In this document: positions 1-11,278 of the stretch, in pieces | Layout: each line of letters begins with the position of its first letter | How positions within the stretch are numbered: position 1 is the stretch's first letter | DNA from: Branchiostoma floridae | Lineage: Eukaryota; Chordata; Leptocardii; Amphioxiformes; Branchiostomatidae | Direction: 5' to 3' | Assembly (NCBI RefSeq): GCF_000003815.2 | Contig: NC_049984.1 | Coordinates: forward strand, 15,710,765-15,774,764 | DNA length: 64,000 nt | The notes under the pieces: model-generated | Told to the model about the DNA's origin: nothing | The model's database searches: none | What the model saw: the letters and a program-made list of their open reading frames with translations, nothing else | Made by a program: the position numbers and the translations under genes

Positions 1-130
1 ATGTTTCCTTCACAGTTGACTTCAAAGTTTACGGTTGTGCCCCCAGGGAAGCAATCACAAGGAAGCTTGTTCCATAACGATGTAGTTCTAGGAAAGAAGC
101 TTTGAGCGTGGAAATTCCTACCGGTACCAA

Positions 131-662
131 GAGTTGGATGTTGCGCCCCGAACCGTGCCTTGCCACAAACTGTGCCCAGGCACGGTTTGGGGCACGTCGG
201 GGCACAAACTGTGCCTCAGATAATTGTGCACTGAGGTCTGACACAACGAACTGAATCATTAAGGCTTGGAGACATGATCAAGGTGCAGCTGGACGTTGTC
301 ATGTTTATATGTGGTATATTTTGTAACATAAATGGGATGCACTATAGACGTGCTAAATTCTGTGTCTTCGATGCACAATTTTATGGATAAAAATCATATA
401 GTGGGAATCAAAAAGGACAAGATGTTTAACCTGCATTCTAATTTGATAAATTTCCCGCTAAAAGTCTCGAAACAAAATCTCGCAAGATCTCGCAAGATCA
501 AGCCTTATTTGGAAACATGGGCGTGAATAATTAGTTATCACTACCCCGTCAGTCATAGTGATGGACATTCTGGGCACAGACCTGGGCAGTCGGGCTGTGC
601 CCCGTTCTGTGCCTGAATGCGCACGAAAAGGGGCAGGCACGGGTTGGGGCAAACATTGGATT
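131..662. repeat. Inverted-repeat element (MITE-like) with hairpin-forming arms
   Basis: A GC-rich arm at about 137-228 and its reverse-complement relative at 564-656 share outer motif TGTTGCGCCCCGAACCGTGCC and internal CGGGGCACA-type blocks. Each arm can also fold on itself (GCCCCGAACCGTGCC against GGCACGGTTTGGGGC in the left arm). The two arms enclose about 335 bases of non-coding DNA. No clear target duplication is visible. It sits in the intron upstream of the M1 exon. Confidence 0.55.
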
Positions 663-933
663 ATAAATAGTATAGCGACAGAAAGAATGATTTGCTTCCG
701 TGGAAGTGGCAATACTTGTCATTGTTGGTCATCAATGTGTTGATCATCCTCACCTAAAAAGAAGTCTTGGTACTACTGCGCCCCAAACATTATAATACAT
801 TTTCAATATGACGAACAGTTTAAAATATATATTGCTCAGCCACATTGATTGGCAGCATTGTAAGCACTGTTGCAAAGTAGCAAGTGTCAGGTCATAGTAT
901 ATACAGTTTCCTGTTTTCCTCCTACTATACTAG

Positions 934-1080
934 GTTACTGTGGACGAGGGCGAATTTGGTAGCGGCTGCATCGACATGACGTTTGACCGCATCCCAACGT
1001 TCCACTTCTGTACCACGCTGTTTCCCATCATCATTCTCTCCCTACTCATGTGCATCACCTTCGTGCTGCCCATTGAAAAG
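934..1080 (+). CDS. Cys-loop channel exon: pre-M1 and M1
   Basis: The acceptor is CTATACTAG before 934 and the donor is GTGCGT at 1081. The 49 codons are in phase 0 at the donor and give VTVDEGEFGSGC, then FDRIPTFHF, then the M1 helix with its conserved proline, ending LPIEK. The intron phase at the left edge can only be inferred from the downstream frame. Confidence 0.88.
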
Positions 1081-4000
1081 GTGCGTTAAAATAAAACAGA
1101 CGAAGAAACAATCAGGTAACTGAACAGCAGGGAAATCGTAGTGCCAGGCATGTTGTCAAAACTACTTTCCAAGCATAGGTTTGGCACCGGCTGTTTCCGA
1201 CGTGTTTAAAGGTTTGGCTTCTGCTGTCTTTTTTATATTTTCCGCGCTTTTTAATCCGTCTTTCTATTCTATTCTGATTGAAACAAGAGTTCGGAGACCT
1301 CATATCTCCATGAAATATCATTATGTAAATTATTTCCACATTTACATAGTCTATGCTTGGTTATGTACACCTTTAAATATCTTACGCCAGTATCAATGTT
1401 GATTGTCCAATAATCTACCATTTAGAAGAATTATAGCACTTTGACATTAATTATGCAAATTAGGGATGCATTTGAATAATTAGTATCTGCTAATGCTCCA
1501 CTAGCCACAAACTACATATATTAGAGGCATTCAAGTCCTATAATGTAAAACACTACAAATATAGATTTCCCTCATTGATTATGCAAATGAATTGCCAGTT
1601 TGCATAATTTGCACTTGAGGATGTGGAACTCTGTCAAAACTACCGACATACCAAATATCATCTAAATTTGTCGTTCCCTTGTTCAGTTATCCTCCTAAGA
1701 AGATTTTAAAAAAATGCCCCCGCAGTTCCAGAGCAACCTGCTAGGGGACCCAAACATACACCACATATTCCTTACGTCATAAGCTATTTGCCACAAGAAA
1801 ATCAAGACCACAACACATCCAGGTCAAATTAAAAAAAAACAACACGAATTTCTGCTGCAGTACCAAGGTCACATACCAGGGGGCCCAAAATTGACCTTGA
1901 TATTTATCTTCCTAACACCTACCCACAATATCCGGGAACACAAACACATACACATACACACACAGATAGACACACAGACAGACACACCCAAAACTATATC
2001 TCCATTTTTTAATGGAGATAACAATACAAAACAGACAGACAGCCCGTAAAACGCATGAAATACGCCAAAAATAGAAGGAGCTGAACCTATGCCTGTAGAG
2101 TAGTCAATATGCTTTCAATATGCCTAGAGAGAGGTAGTTTGCGATAAAAATGTAACTTGGTAAAGAATACAACGTTTACAATAACACGTGTAGCTCAACA
2201 GCCACTCTGCTAGGTCTTACTTACTTTTCCCTTTCCTTTTCCTAGATGAAATCTTCGGGTTGACAAAGAGACAGAGTTCGTCTCGAAAGCTTCCCCAAGC
2301 TAATTGAACTTTAGTTGTGTGTATGTTGTTTAAATGTTTGTCTTTTAACGTTTTTATGTGTTAACGTTGTAGAACAGAAAATGCATCTTTAATTTTTAAT
2401 TTGGAGTACTGGATATATTTATATAGAGAGAGAATCAGAGACATTTTTGGATGATAGTCGATCATGATTTCAATCAATGATCTGTTGTTTTCGATAGGGG
2501 GACCGTATTTCCTTCGGGATGACGATCCTGTTGTCCATGGTGGTGTCTCTGGTTTTCGTCACGGATGTCCTACCGGCCAAGGGCTCCATGCCTGCAGTAG
2601 GTAAGGGGTGCTTGGTGAAGGGGTGGCCTAGATATTTATTCAAATGACCCACGTATATTTTTGGGCATGAACCACTTAAAAATGATATCTTTGAGGATTT
2701 GGGGGTCATTTTCCAATGACAAAAGGGGTCAAGGACCTCAAGACTGCGCGAGCAAGCCTGGACATATTTATATAACTTAATCAAGTAGGTAACCAATCAC
2801 TTAACCTAAATCAATATCCTGAGGAGGATTTGGCAGCCAATCAGCGAGCCTTGTGATATCTGGCCCTTTACGCTTCAAAGTTCAAACAAATCCGCTTCAA
2901 TGATCAAAACATTGCCTTATGTGTCTGATGATGAAAGAGTTTAAATGTCCAACAAATGAGTGCAGTTTAATTGCAACGCCTTCGAAAATGTGACATGGAA
3001 CCATGACAAAATGATTTCACTTGTTCCATCTCTTAGCGCTGCTGATCGTCGTGTACATGTGCATGATGGGATTTTTCCTGATCGTGACCGTGATAGTCAT
3101 CAGGATCAGCTCAAAGGTGAGACTCAGTACAACCAGGATAGTTTAGCCAATTGGATATCGCTCAGGAGGATGAAATACTATTTGTCAATCTATTGCAAAA
3201 GCCGCGGTCAATGGATCTTTATGGCCCTTTATGCATATGCTTACTGCAGCATGTCCGCGTCAGTTTGAATAGGCTATATGATAACATCGTAACTGTCCTA
3301 CCGTTATGGTGTTTATTGTAATAAAATACCTCGTCGGTCTTTATTGCTACCACCCAGTTATTAGTTCGTTCTAATATTCGCTTCTGCAGAGAAGCTAGCG
3401 ATAAAAAAATTGTACAATGAATGTCAGAGATTGAAGCGACTGTATATAACATTTAATGAACGCCGGAGTGAACTACTTTCCGGATGGTACCAAGGCTACG
3501 TAGTCATATATTATTTATATAGCCAAGCATAGTTATACATACTATGATACATGATAATATGTCTGAGGGATACTGATATGTAATTATTGTATCAAACACA
3601 CACACACACATAAATGCATACACACAAACAAACAATCAAAAACACACATGCTCGTCCATGATAAAGAAATAAAGACTAAATCTGTTTTTATGTTTGATGA
3701 TGACGTGATAAAGATTAGTTTTGTTCCCTGCAGGATGAAGACCTCCCTCCACTTGTGAAGAAGGTGTTTCTCCGGTATGTTGCACGCCTGGTGCTCCTGG
3801 GGGACCTGACCAAGCCAACACAAGGTCACACTGTCCTGAAAGTGGACGACTTTGAAATGGCGCCGACAAGCATGCCGGGAAATGACAGGTAGGCTTGGTC
3901 GCCATCTTTTACACAACAGGACGGGAGGACCTACCATGGTAGCTTTACATCTTTTAGTCCATTTCTATAAATTTGAATTAATAATGTATGTGGCTTACAT

Positions 4001-4449
4001 TGGCTTTAATACCGTTACATTTTTAAACATAACCAAATGGTCATCGTCAGTAAGTAAAAAGCATTAAAATGTTCCAAAATGAATCATTGTACGCTCGTAT
4101 GTACAAAACCAGCATTCTCACATAGATCGAAAACAAAAATAGCATTCTTTACCGAAAAGCTCATTTGGTATATTCTCCTATTGCCATTAGTAAATCATCC
4201 GAAGCTGAGCCAGACCACCTTCTCGAAGTCCTGCTGTCTCTTAAGGAGTCCGTCGATAATCTTAGCAATGCCGTGGAGACCTTTGGAACCTCCAAACCCT
4301 CCGAAGCGACGGAAGACGAACCTGCAAAAACGGACTACTCCCAGCTTGCCAGGGTCCTGGACCGTCTGTGCCTCATCTTGTATGTGTTCGGATTGATCTT
4401 TTCGATTCCCTGGGTTAGGTTTTCCGTACGCGACTCCGACGTAACCTAG
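934..4449 (+). CDS. Cys-loop ligand-gated ion channel, nicotinic receptor-like (3' half, five exons)
   Basis: This is the channel-forming half of a pentameric neurotransmitter-gated ion channel of the plasma membrane. Five exons join in phase: 934-1080, 2498-2600, 3037-3116, 3734-3888 and 4191-4449, all with GT-AG introns. They encode M1 (FPIIILSLLMCITFVLP), M2 (ISFGMTILLSMVVSLVFV), M3, an intracellular loop of roughly 120 residues and M4 near the C-terminus, ending at TAG 4447-4449. The M1-M2 linker ends GDR, with an acid at -1', and M2 ends in Asp at 20'. The Pro-Ala pair typical of anion channels is absent, so cation selectivity is inferred. The extracellular domain with the Cys-loop and ligand site lies left of the window, so the ligand and exact subunit cannot be named. 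Introns carry dispersed repeats. Family identity is confident; acetylcholine as ligand is only a possibility. Confidence 0.9.
1440..2040 (-). repeat. Dispersed repeat with (CA)n and terminal hairpin, intron of the channel gene
   Basis: The stretch from TTAATTATGCAAATTAGGG through CCCCGCAGTTCCAGAGCAAC to CTGCTAGGGGACCC is the reverse-complement relative of 15,480-15,790. There the same block reads GGGCCCCCTAGCAGCTTG then GGAACTGCAGTGGG, followed by GCTAATTATGTAAATTG. The right end is a (CA)n run followed by the small hairpin TCCATTTTTTAATGGAG. No reading frame is supported. Confidence 0.6.
2498..2600 (+). CDS. Cys-loop channel exon: M2 pore helix
   Basis: The acceptor is TTTTCGATAG and the donor is GTAAGG at 2601. 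The exon has 34 codons plus one base and starts GDRISFGMTILL. Position 9' is the usual gate leucine, 2' is Ser, 6' is Thr and 20' is Asp. It ends LPAKGSMPAV. This is the strongest family signature in the gene. Confidence 0.92.
2620..2870. repeat. Fragment of a dispersed repeat shared with 18,385-19,345
   Basis: The motif GGATTTGGCAGCCAATCAGC near 2826 matches GGATTCGGCAGCCAATCAGC at about 18,796. Flanking text has the same style of diverged GGGG/AAAA-rich sequence. It lies inside the intron between the M2 and M3 exons. Confidence 0.4.
3037..3116 (+). CDS. Cys-loop channel exon: M3
   Basis: The acceptor is CCATCTCTTAG and the donor is GTGAGA. A split codon (G|CG, Ala) joins it to the M2 exon. 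It reads ALLIVVYMCMMGFFLIV, then TVIVIRISSK, which is the M3 helix and the start of the cytoplasmic loop. Confidence 0.9.
3594..3645. repeat. Short (CA)n microsatellite
   Basis: A run of CACACA with interruptions lies in the intron before the M3-M4 loop exon. It is simple sequence with no coding content. Confidence 0.8.
3734..3888 (+). CDS. Cys-loop channel exon: M3-M4 cytoplasmic loop
   Basis: The acceptor is TTGTTCCCTGCAG and the donor is GTAGGC. It starts DEDLPPLVKKVFLRYVARLV, which resembles the post-M3 'P..V...FL..L' segment of nicotinic receptors. It ends with two bases of a split codon completed by the next exon. The loop is short relative to many nicotinic subunits. Confidence 0.87.
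4191..4449 (+). CDS. Cys-loop channel terminal exon: MA-like helix, M4 and stop
   Basis: The acceptor is CTATTGCCATTAG. The split AG|T codon gives Ser. An acidic amphipathic stretch (EPDHLLEVLLSLKESVDNL) precedes a spacer rich in Ser, Glu and Pro, then M4 (LARVLDRLCLILYVFGLIF) and a short tail SVRDSDVT before TAG. An amphipathic helix ahead of M4 is the usual MA helix of nicotinic/5-HT3 receptors. Confidence 0.9.
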
Positions 4450-4734
4450 TTAGAGCCTGATAGAGCAAACTGCACTCCTCTAGCATGTCATTTGTGAAGT
4501 TGGCCATTATCTACTATTCCTACAGCCACATATGAACCTGGTAGAGGCTACGTGTGATATAGTGAAGTTAGGAAATCCAAACTGATTTTATGTTAGGAAC
4601 TGTCGAGGCTAAGAAAATAGAAGTTTTATAGCTGTTGTAGCTAAAGAGGTTTGTTTTGTGATCCATTGGTGAAACTAGCGGTCTATCGTAGATTAGATAT
4701 AGTTCAGAGAAGTTCATGCTCAATGACTAGAGTT

Positions 4735-5350
4735 TTTTTAACATTTACATGGGTTTGCTACATTTAGAATAGTTTATAGCAAAAAAAACGTATAGCATTT
4801 TAATAAAGCCGTTTAGTAACGGCGGTTTGGTTAATCTAGATTGGTTTATAACATTCAGATTAAGTAATAAATGTTTTCAAAGAATTTTAACTTTAAAAAC
4901 ATTTTAGCCTTTAGAGTGGTTTGAAACATTTTGTAGCATTTAGAACGGTTTGTAACATTTAGACTTAGAACATTATGTGACATCGAAGCATTTTGTTTCA
5001 TTTAGGACTGTTTAGCTTTAAACATTTAGAAAGGTTTGTAACATTTAGAACAGTTTATCACATTAAGGCAAATGGTAACATTTAGATCAATTTATTACAT
5101 TATGAGTAGCTAATTTGTGAAATATAGAACTGTTATAGTTTGTAGGACTTAAAACATTTTGTAACAATTAGAGAATTTTAGAGAGTGTTAGAGAGTGTTC
5201 ATTTTTATTGTTTGTAACACCAAGAGCAGTTTGCAATATCTACAGCGGTTTGACTTTGATAACAACGTTTTCCATTCAACATTTAGGAGAGCTTGAGCCA
5301 ACTAATGTGTTGTAGTACTTAGAATAGTTTGCAACATTTTAAGACAGTTC
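4735..5350. repeat. Degenerate tandem repeat of a CATTTAGAA-GTTTGTAA motif
   Basis: The stretch carries many diverged copies of ACATTTAGAACGGTTTGTAA at irregular spacing of about 20-45 bases. It begins just before the first AATAAA after the channel gene stop, so part of it may be 3' UTR. No ORF is supported. Confidence 0.55.
4802..4807 (+). terminator. Polyadenylation signal for the Cys-loop channel gene
   Basis: AATAAA lies about 350 bases after the stop codon in the sense orientation. It is the first canonical signal after the TAG. A second AATAAA lies at about 4867 and a third at about 5523, so the true 3' end is not fixed by sequence alone. Confidence 0.5.
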
Positions 5351-5665
5351 TTTCAAGTTAAAAACATGACCTTAAAACCATAGTCATATGATGTCCACCA
5401 ATCAGAAGTACGTTTTGTGACCGCATCTGAACTGTGAGCAGCGACACCTGTCCTGCAGTACAATGTGAATCAGTCAGAATTGCCATGAAAAAGGTGACAG
5501 ACGGTCACAGAAACGTCGGTATGAATAAACCAATGGCTGTGTAAAAAGAACCTCTTTATTCCCATTTTATATTGCTTATAACACCGTAACAAATGGAATG
5601 ACCACAATTAGCGAATAATAAACTTTGAGAGGTCAGTTAGTTTTACTACAATAACGGACTTGTTA

Positions 5666-6430
5666 TATTTCAGCCATACATAGTATGGTGAAATATATTG
5701 TATTCGTCATGTTTCTTCTTCTTCTTCTTCTCCTGTCAAATCTTCAAAGTGATTCATCTCCGCCGTTCCTGGACCGAATGACCTGAAATTTGGCACAGGG
5801 GTAGAATGGGCCAATACCTTGATGCTTTTTCTCAGTTTTTTCATATCTGCCTCTAAAATGATTTTATTGAGATTTTTTGGTCAATTTTAGACCAAAACTG
5901 TATATTTTGGCCCCTGTACCCTGGTATTACAACCAAATGAGCTGAAATTTGACAGAGATGTGCCTTGATAATGCCCCCATATAAATTCGATAACACTTTT
6001 GGTGTACAGTACAACAAAATGCTTATTTTTGCGATTTTTTGACCAATTTTTGACCAAAAAAGGACACTTTTGGCCCCTGTACCCTGGTATTACAACCAAA
6101 TGAGCTGAAATTTGACAGAAATGTGCCTTGATAATGCCCCCATATAAATTCAATAACACTTTTGGTGTACAGTACAACAAAATGCTTATTTTTGCGATTT
6201 TTTGACCAATTTTTGACCAAAAAAGGACACTTTTGGCTCCTGTACATTGGTATTGCAACCGAATGAGCTGAAATTTGACACAGATGTGCCTTGATAATCC
6301 CTTCATATAAACTCAATAACACTTTTGGTGTACAGTGCAACAAAATGCTTATTTTTGCGATTTTTGGCCAATTTTTGACCAAAAAAGGACACTTTTGGCT
6401 CCTGTACCCTGGTATTACAATTAAATGACC
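5666..6430 (+). repeat. Dispersed repeat: hairpin, (CTT)n, then 162-163-bp tandem units
   Basis: It starts with a near-perfect hairpin (TATTTCAGCCATAC then GTATGGTGAAATA, one bulged G), then (CTT)n and a conserved block containing GTTCCTGGACCGAATGACC. After this come tandem units beginning CCCCTGTACCCTGGTATTAC at 5911, 6074, 6237 and 6399. A second copy of the head is at 18,036. The long minus-strand frames across this stretch are simply repeated translations of the unit and are not genes. Confidence 0.8.
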
Positions 6431-7755
6431 TGAAATTTGGTATAGATAGGCATTAGATACTTGGTAACAAGATTCAAGTAACATTTTTGACATAAACAAC
6501 TTTAAAATGATTAATTTTGGCACTTTTTTGAGGGGAAATTTGTTTTCTTTTGGCCTCCTGACGTGACCTTCCGTGACCCCGCACAGAGCCACACCTGTGC
6601 GCGTCAGCCGGAGAGTTAATTGAATCAAAGACCTAGCCTTTCAGCGAAGAGGAGGCCAAAGGCTAATTAATATTCATAAGCGGGGCCTCATGATCCCGTA
6701 TATAGCAGTGTTCCCGCCAGGGGGAGCGAAGCCCGCCTAAGCTCTCGCATTTTAGACTATTCAGAAGGCTTTATATTGTATCAGTTCTTAGGGGCATATC
6801 TATGATAATCGCAGCAGTCACTTAACTTCTCTTCAGGAGTTTAGCGTAACACTATTTCAGGTCAAACCGTCAAAGGCAACTAAAAACAAACTTTAATGTT
6901 ACTGAGTTCAACAGTACTTATAACTTGTTATCCGAAGTTGAAACGCTAGCGATGGTATTTTCGCTGCGCTGTTAACTCCGTGCGACTGTTGTTGACGGTC
7001 TTATAACGGTATATTTTGCACCCCTGTACCCTGGTATGAGTAACATTTGGTATAGATAGGCATACGATAGTTGGTAAAATGATCCAAGTAAAATTTCTGG
7101 CATAAAGTACTGTAAAAGACTTAATTACAGCACTTTTTTTAGGGGAAATTGGTTTTCTTTCGTTCTCCATGCCATGACCTTTCGGACGTTCACCCCACAG
7201 AGCCGACATCTGCACCTGCGTCTAGCCGGCAGGAAGAGTTAATTCAATTAATGGTTCAGCCAATCAGCGAAGAGGAAAGCGAAGGCTAATTAATATTCAT
7301 AAGCGGGACCACACAATACGTTAACTTGAAGACTCAGGCCGTACAGACTTCTCACCGGGATTTTTTCAAAGCGTCGGACAGGGGTCCGGGGGCCGCCGAA
7401 TGTCCCTGGCGGGATCCAGGGGCAGGGCCACTGTGGGGGGGACCCAGGTGGGCGAAGCCCCCCCGGAAGCTCTTGCATTTTAGACTATTGAGAAGGCTTC
7501 TTTTATCAGTTTTTCTAGGGCCATATCTACGATAATCGTAGCAGTCACTTACTTCTCTTCAGCAGTTTGACTTTAAAATATTTCGGGTCAAAGCTTCAAA
7601 GACAACTAAAACCTCATAAACAACAAACTTTACTTAGCTCAACAGTATACAAAAAAATTGTACGGGTTGCCATCCTTAGTTGAAGCGCTTATTTATAGCG
7701 CTAGTATCTTCGCTGCGCCGTTAGCCGCCGTGCGACTTTTGTTGACGGTCTGATA
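6430..7755. repeat. Two-copy direct duplication of about 650 bp
   Basis: The block with GGTATAGATAGGCAT, GCTAATTAATATTCATAAGC, GCATTTTAGACTATT and GTGCGACTTTTGTTGACGGT occurs once at about 6430-7000 and again at about 7045-7755. The copies are diverged. Copy two carries an extra GC-rich insertion at about 7315-7450 with no counterpart in copy one. No protein is conserved between the copies. Confidence 0.75.
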
Positions 7756-8850
7756 TCCCTACGTCGCCGCCTCGCTGATATTCCCACGGACATGTTTCAA
7801 GAAAAATACCCAGCAAAAAACGCTGTTCTGCGTCAAATTCTATTCTATAAAACATGTGGGACTCAGTGTTACAGTCTAATTATTTTGTAGAAGCACCGCT
7901 GTAGGAAAGAAGGTCCAAGCAATGTAAAACATCACGTAGCATGAAGTTCGCTGTCAACTGGCACACAGCACATGACTGTTTGAAACTCTAAGTCTAATCA
8001 ACAGCAGTGTTTGATTGATAGCCGGCGGTCCTTTGATGAAGTCGGCGAAAGGTGCGTTAGTTAGAAAATCTGCGTTTAGTTTTGATACGTAATTATAAGT
8101 TAGACAGTGGCGAGAATGATTATTTTCTCATCAATATTTCTCTTCAGAATTATTTGAACTTAATTGTACATCTTAACAATTGGCTTACCTGTGCAATGTT
8201 TATATGATTAATGATCAGTGTTCTGAAATCATGTGTAACGTATGGCTCCTAGTCAATAGATCAGCATTTTCTCTATAGTGACCACCTGTCTATAGTGGCC
8301 ACATTTCCTAGTGCTGTTGTTGTTTGACATAAACTTTGAACATTTAAATTGTAAGTAACTTTAAACTGCCAGAGTTTCAGCCCAATAAAACACTCTCAGC
8401 GCCAGGGTATGAACAGACTGACCAGACAGACGAAAATAAATCCTCGAACAAGGTTCAATCGTATCTTCCGGGTCTGGCAGGAAGTTGTTAAACTAAAATA
8501 AGAATAGGCTCGATGGCTGATTGCATACAAAGTAAAACAGTTTAACAGTTTTACAGCTTGAAGAAAACAAACGCTCCTACAGTACCTGCACCTGCTTGAT
8601 AATTATTAAATCGTATGCCCTACTTGAATAAAAAAAGTTCACTGCAATAATAAATGTACCCACATCACAAGGAGCTTATACTTTTTTAAACTTACACCTA
8701 GTTATCGTACTGAAAATTGTTAATGACATTACATGAAGTCATTCAACAATTTTCAGTCATGATGAAAATTTTCTGAATGGAAGGTGTGATTATTGTCATT
8801 TTCTGAAAAATAGAAGCAAGCTCTGTTTTTACCTGGAATCAATTCACAAT
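7756..8850. other. No gene or clear element seen
   Basis: AT-rich intergenic DNA with short frames only on both strands. No splice-bounded coding stretch, TIR pair or array was recognised. Confidence 0.5.
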
Positions 8851-9005
8851 ACCAGTCCACTTTGGGGGATAATGTACTGTTAAGAGGATGTTCCATTTTT
8901 GCGCAGGGGTGATTTGGAACAGTCCAATGTTGCGTGGGAAGGGGTATGGCTGAAATATGCTGTATTTGCTCTTAAGCAAATGTCGGCCTTTCTAGTTATA
9001 TACCG
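8850..9005 (+). repeat. Short copy of the dispersed repeat ending at 19,345
   Basis: GTTCCATTTTTGCGCAGGGG and the block GGCTGAAATATGCTGTATTT, then GCAAATGTCGGCCTTTCTAG, match 19,221-19,330 almost base for base. Both copies stop at the same point just after CTTTCTAGT, which suggests a true element end. Confidence 0.65.
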
Positions 9006-10290
9006 TTTCATTATATACGCAGGAGACGAATCATTGTTAACGTTAACAAGTTTCCGTGTTCGATAATTTTTTTTTGCCTTAACATAACATAAACCAAATC
9101 GGCTGTAAATATTTTACAAAATAGAAGAAATCATTTGGACACGAACAACGCAATTTATGGCTGGCTAAATTGGCTTTAGATTTTTTGCATTGCCGCGCCA
9201 GCGGCAATGCCTTATGCCAGCTTTCTTCCATGGTTCCATGGACGGACCTTTTAACCCAGCCCTTCCAAAGCCCCTTCCAAAGGCCCTTCTTTCCTTGCCG
9301 AGTTTCATTGTTTAGTTAGACAATGGTACATTCCAGGCGAGTATTTAAACTCTCTTCTAGACGCATGTTACTGTATGTGGTCCAGCGTAATAAATCTACG
9401 CTTTAACTCACCATGTTTAAATAAAGATATATCACAAATTGCATCAGAAGGAACTTATTTTGTAATGAAAAATAATGCATATTCATTGTGGGTCAAAAAG
9501 TTTTACAAAACCTGTTTAATGTGCCAATAATTCATGTGACATAAATTATGATAATGAGGTAAATATCCAATATCCCCTTTTGCTGCATTTCCTACTGAAG
9601 TTGTAGGTGTCGCTCTCAGCAGTTCAGTCATAAAATACGCGGCAATGCACAGCTTTTCTTAAAAGATTTCTTGTTTGTGTTGGTACGTAAGTTGCGGCAA
9701 AAACGGAGACAAAATGGCTTTGGACAGTACATTAATGTTGACATAGGCTATAATCGCTCATTGGCCCCGCCGCGATATTACTCTGCAATGCCTAGATAAT
9801 CCGCCAGTCGGCATCATTGTACAACCTTTGACCTACTGGCGGTAGTTTTGAAAAATGGCGACCTGTCAAAATTTGTTAGGTCATTTCGACTGGTGTTTTC
9901 TCCGGTATTTTATGCCACAATCTGACCTAAAACGTCCTGAAGGACTCGTTGCTATCAAATCCATTTCATACGCTGCTCCATATGACACCGAGATGCAAGA
10001 TATACGTGAAACGGGCTTTGAATCCGGTTAGGCATATATAACTGTTGGAAGAAATTCTGAGGTAAGTGGCGTCTCCTCCAATATGTTTGACTTTTAATAT
10101 GATAGGTCCGTTTGACTTGATATTGTGTTAGTTGGACTTTGATAATAACTTCAAAGTCAGTATTCAATATAGATATGATAGAGTAGATTTGAAATAGTGT
10201 TGTCAACATGATGTTGATGTCTTACTGATGCCTCTTGGTGACAAGTTTAGGTACTGCAGTACGACGTGTAAATAAGCTCTATACTATAGA
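9006..10290. other. No gene or clear element seen
   Basis: Non-repetitive DNA of mixed composition. Short frames, including a minus-strand one at 9,955-10,209, show no domain, signal peptide or good splice sites. Confidence 0.45.
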
Positions 10291-10299
10291 CTATAGAGA

Positions 10300-10378
10300 A
10301 CCAGGGCTATCCAACTAGCTGGAGGCTATTATCAAGGGCAAGCCCTGGTAGCAATGCAATATATAATAACAGCATTGC
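10300..10378. repeat. Pair of small inverted repeats
   Basis: ACCAGGGCT (10,300) pairs with AGCCCTGGT (10,341), immediately followed by GCAATGC paired with GCATTGC across an AT-rich loop. They could be the remains of a small foldback element. No function can be assigned. Confidence 0.35.
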
Positions 10379-10488
10379 GGTTAGATTAGGATAGGTTACG
10401 GTGACGTTCTGTTGTGAATTCCTAAACATGGTCATGCGAGCATAGGTAGTCCACGCAAAACATATGTACGTCAAGCTTGTAAAGATAC

Positions 10489-10600
10489 CATGGCTTCTCG
10501 GCTGAAGATCTGCCCAAGGCTATGGAAGATAGGGAAGGATGGAGAAAGAGGGTCATGGCAATCCGTGCAACCAGCACGCCCGGATGATGATGAGGTTATA
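10489..10600 (+). mobile_element. LINE 3' end: last residues of ORF2 plus (TGA)n tail
   Basis: The frame 10,501-10,587 reads AEDLPKAMEDREGWRKRV and then a short end before TGA, which continues as TGATGATGATGAG. The 'AMEDREGWR' block just before the stop is the conserved C-terminus of many reverse-transcriptase ORFs of non-LTR elements. The upstream part is lost, so this is a dead 5'-truncated copy. Confidence 0.75.
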
Positions 10601-11278
10601 CAGATAACGCAAGATACTCATAGCCTTGACTACAGAGGCGATCTGTGTTTACAAGCTTGACTAGCAGTTCGTACGATCAGCGATACTCTATCTATGAAAT
10701 CAGCCGGTACTATCTGTGATATTCAGTCTGTGATAATTGTAATATTACGAGGTTATCTATATCAGGCTATTTTGAGTGATAACCACCTGTGAAAGCAATA
10801 ATATATGCGTATTACAATACAGATTGTTAGTTTGGAAAAGACAATAATTGAAAAATACACTTGCGATACCTGACACATCGGTTGGTTCTTGTGTGGTCAT
10901 GTAGCGTAACGGCATATTGATTGAATCCAAGTGTGAATGACGGATTAAACGTAGGATGTCAAAACTTCAACACCCATAACGTGTTCGTAAGTACACCTGC
11001 ATCGAGGGGAGTGCTTTCATCTGTGGTCTGTTGACGTCATAATCATGAACAATTAGCGTCAGAGAAACGTGTGCACAAGAGCGAACAAGCACGTCTTACA
11101 CGTAAAAGTAGTCTACGTAAGATAGTGGTGGTGGAAATTACGCTTTTTTTTCTTTGAAGGACATAGTGTAATTTTTCTTTTCTAACAAATATTGAATAGA
11201 CTAGACTTGAATAATTGTGAATGTTTCATTATTATTATTTCCAGATTGAGAGAGTCTCTGGGTCATTTACATGCTCTC
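10601..11278. other. No gene seen between LINE tail and GC-rich element
   Basis: Mixed AT-rich sequence with no long frame, TIR or tandem structure. Confidence 0.45.

Noticed and set aside
5887-6628. Overlapping minus-strand frames of 139 and 201 codons
   Set aside because: They translate a 162-163-bp tandem repeat several times over; the same peptide lines recur because the DNA recurs, with no domain or splice context.
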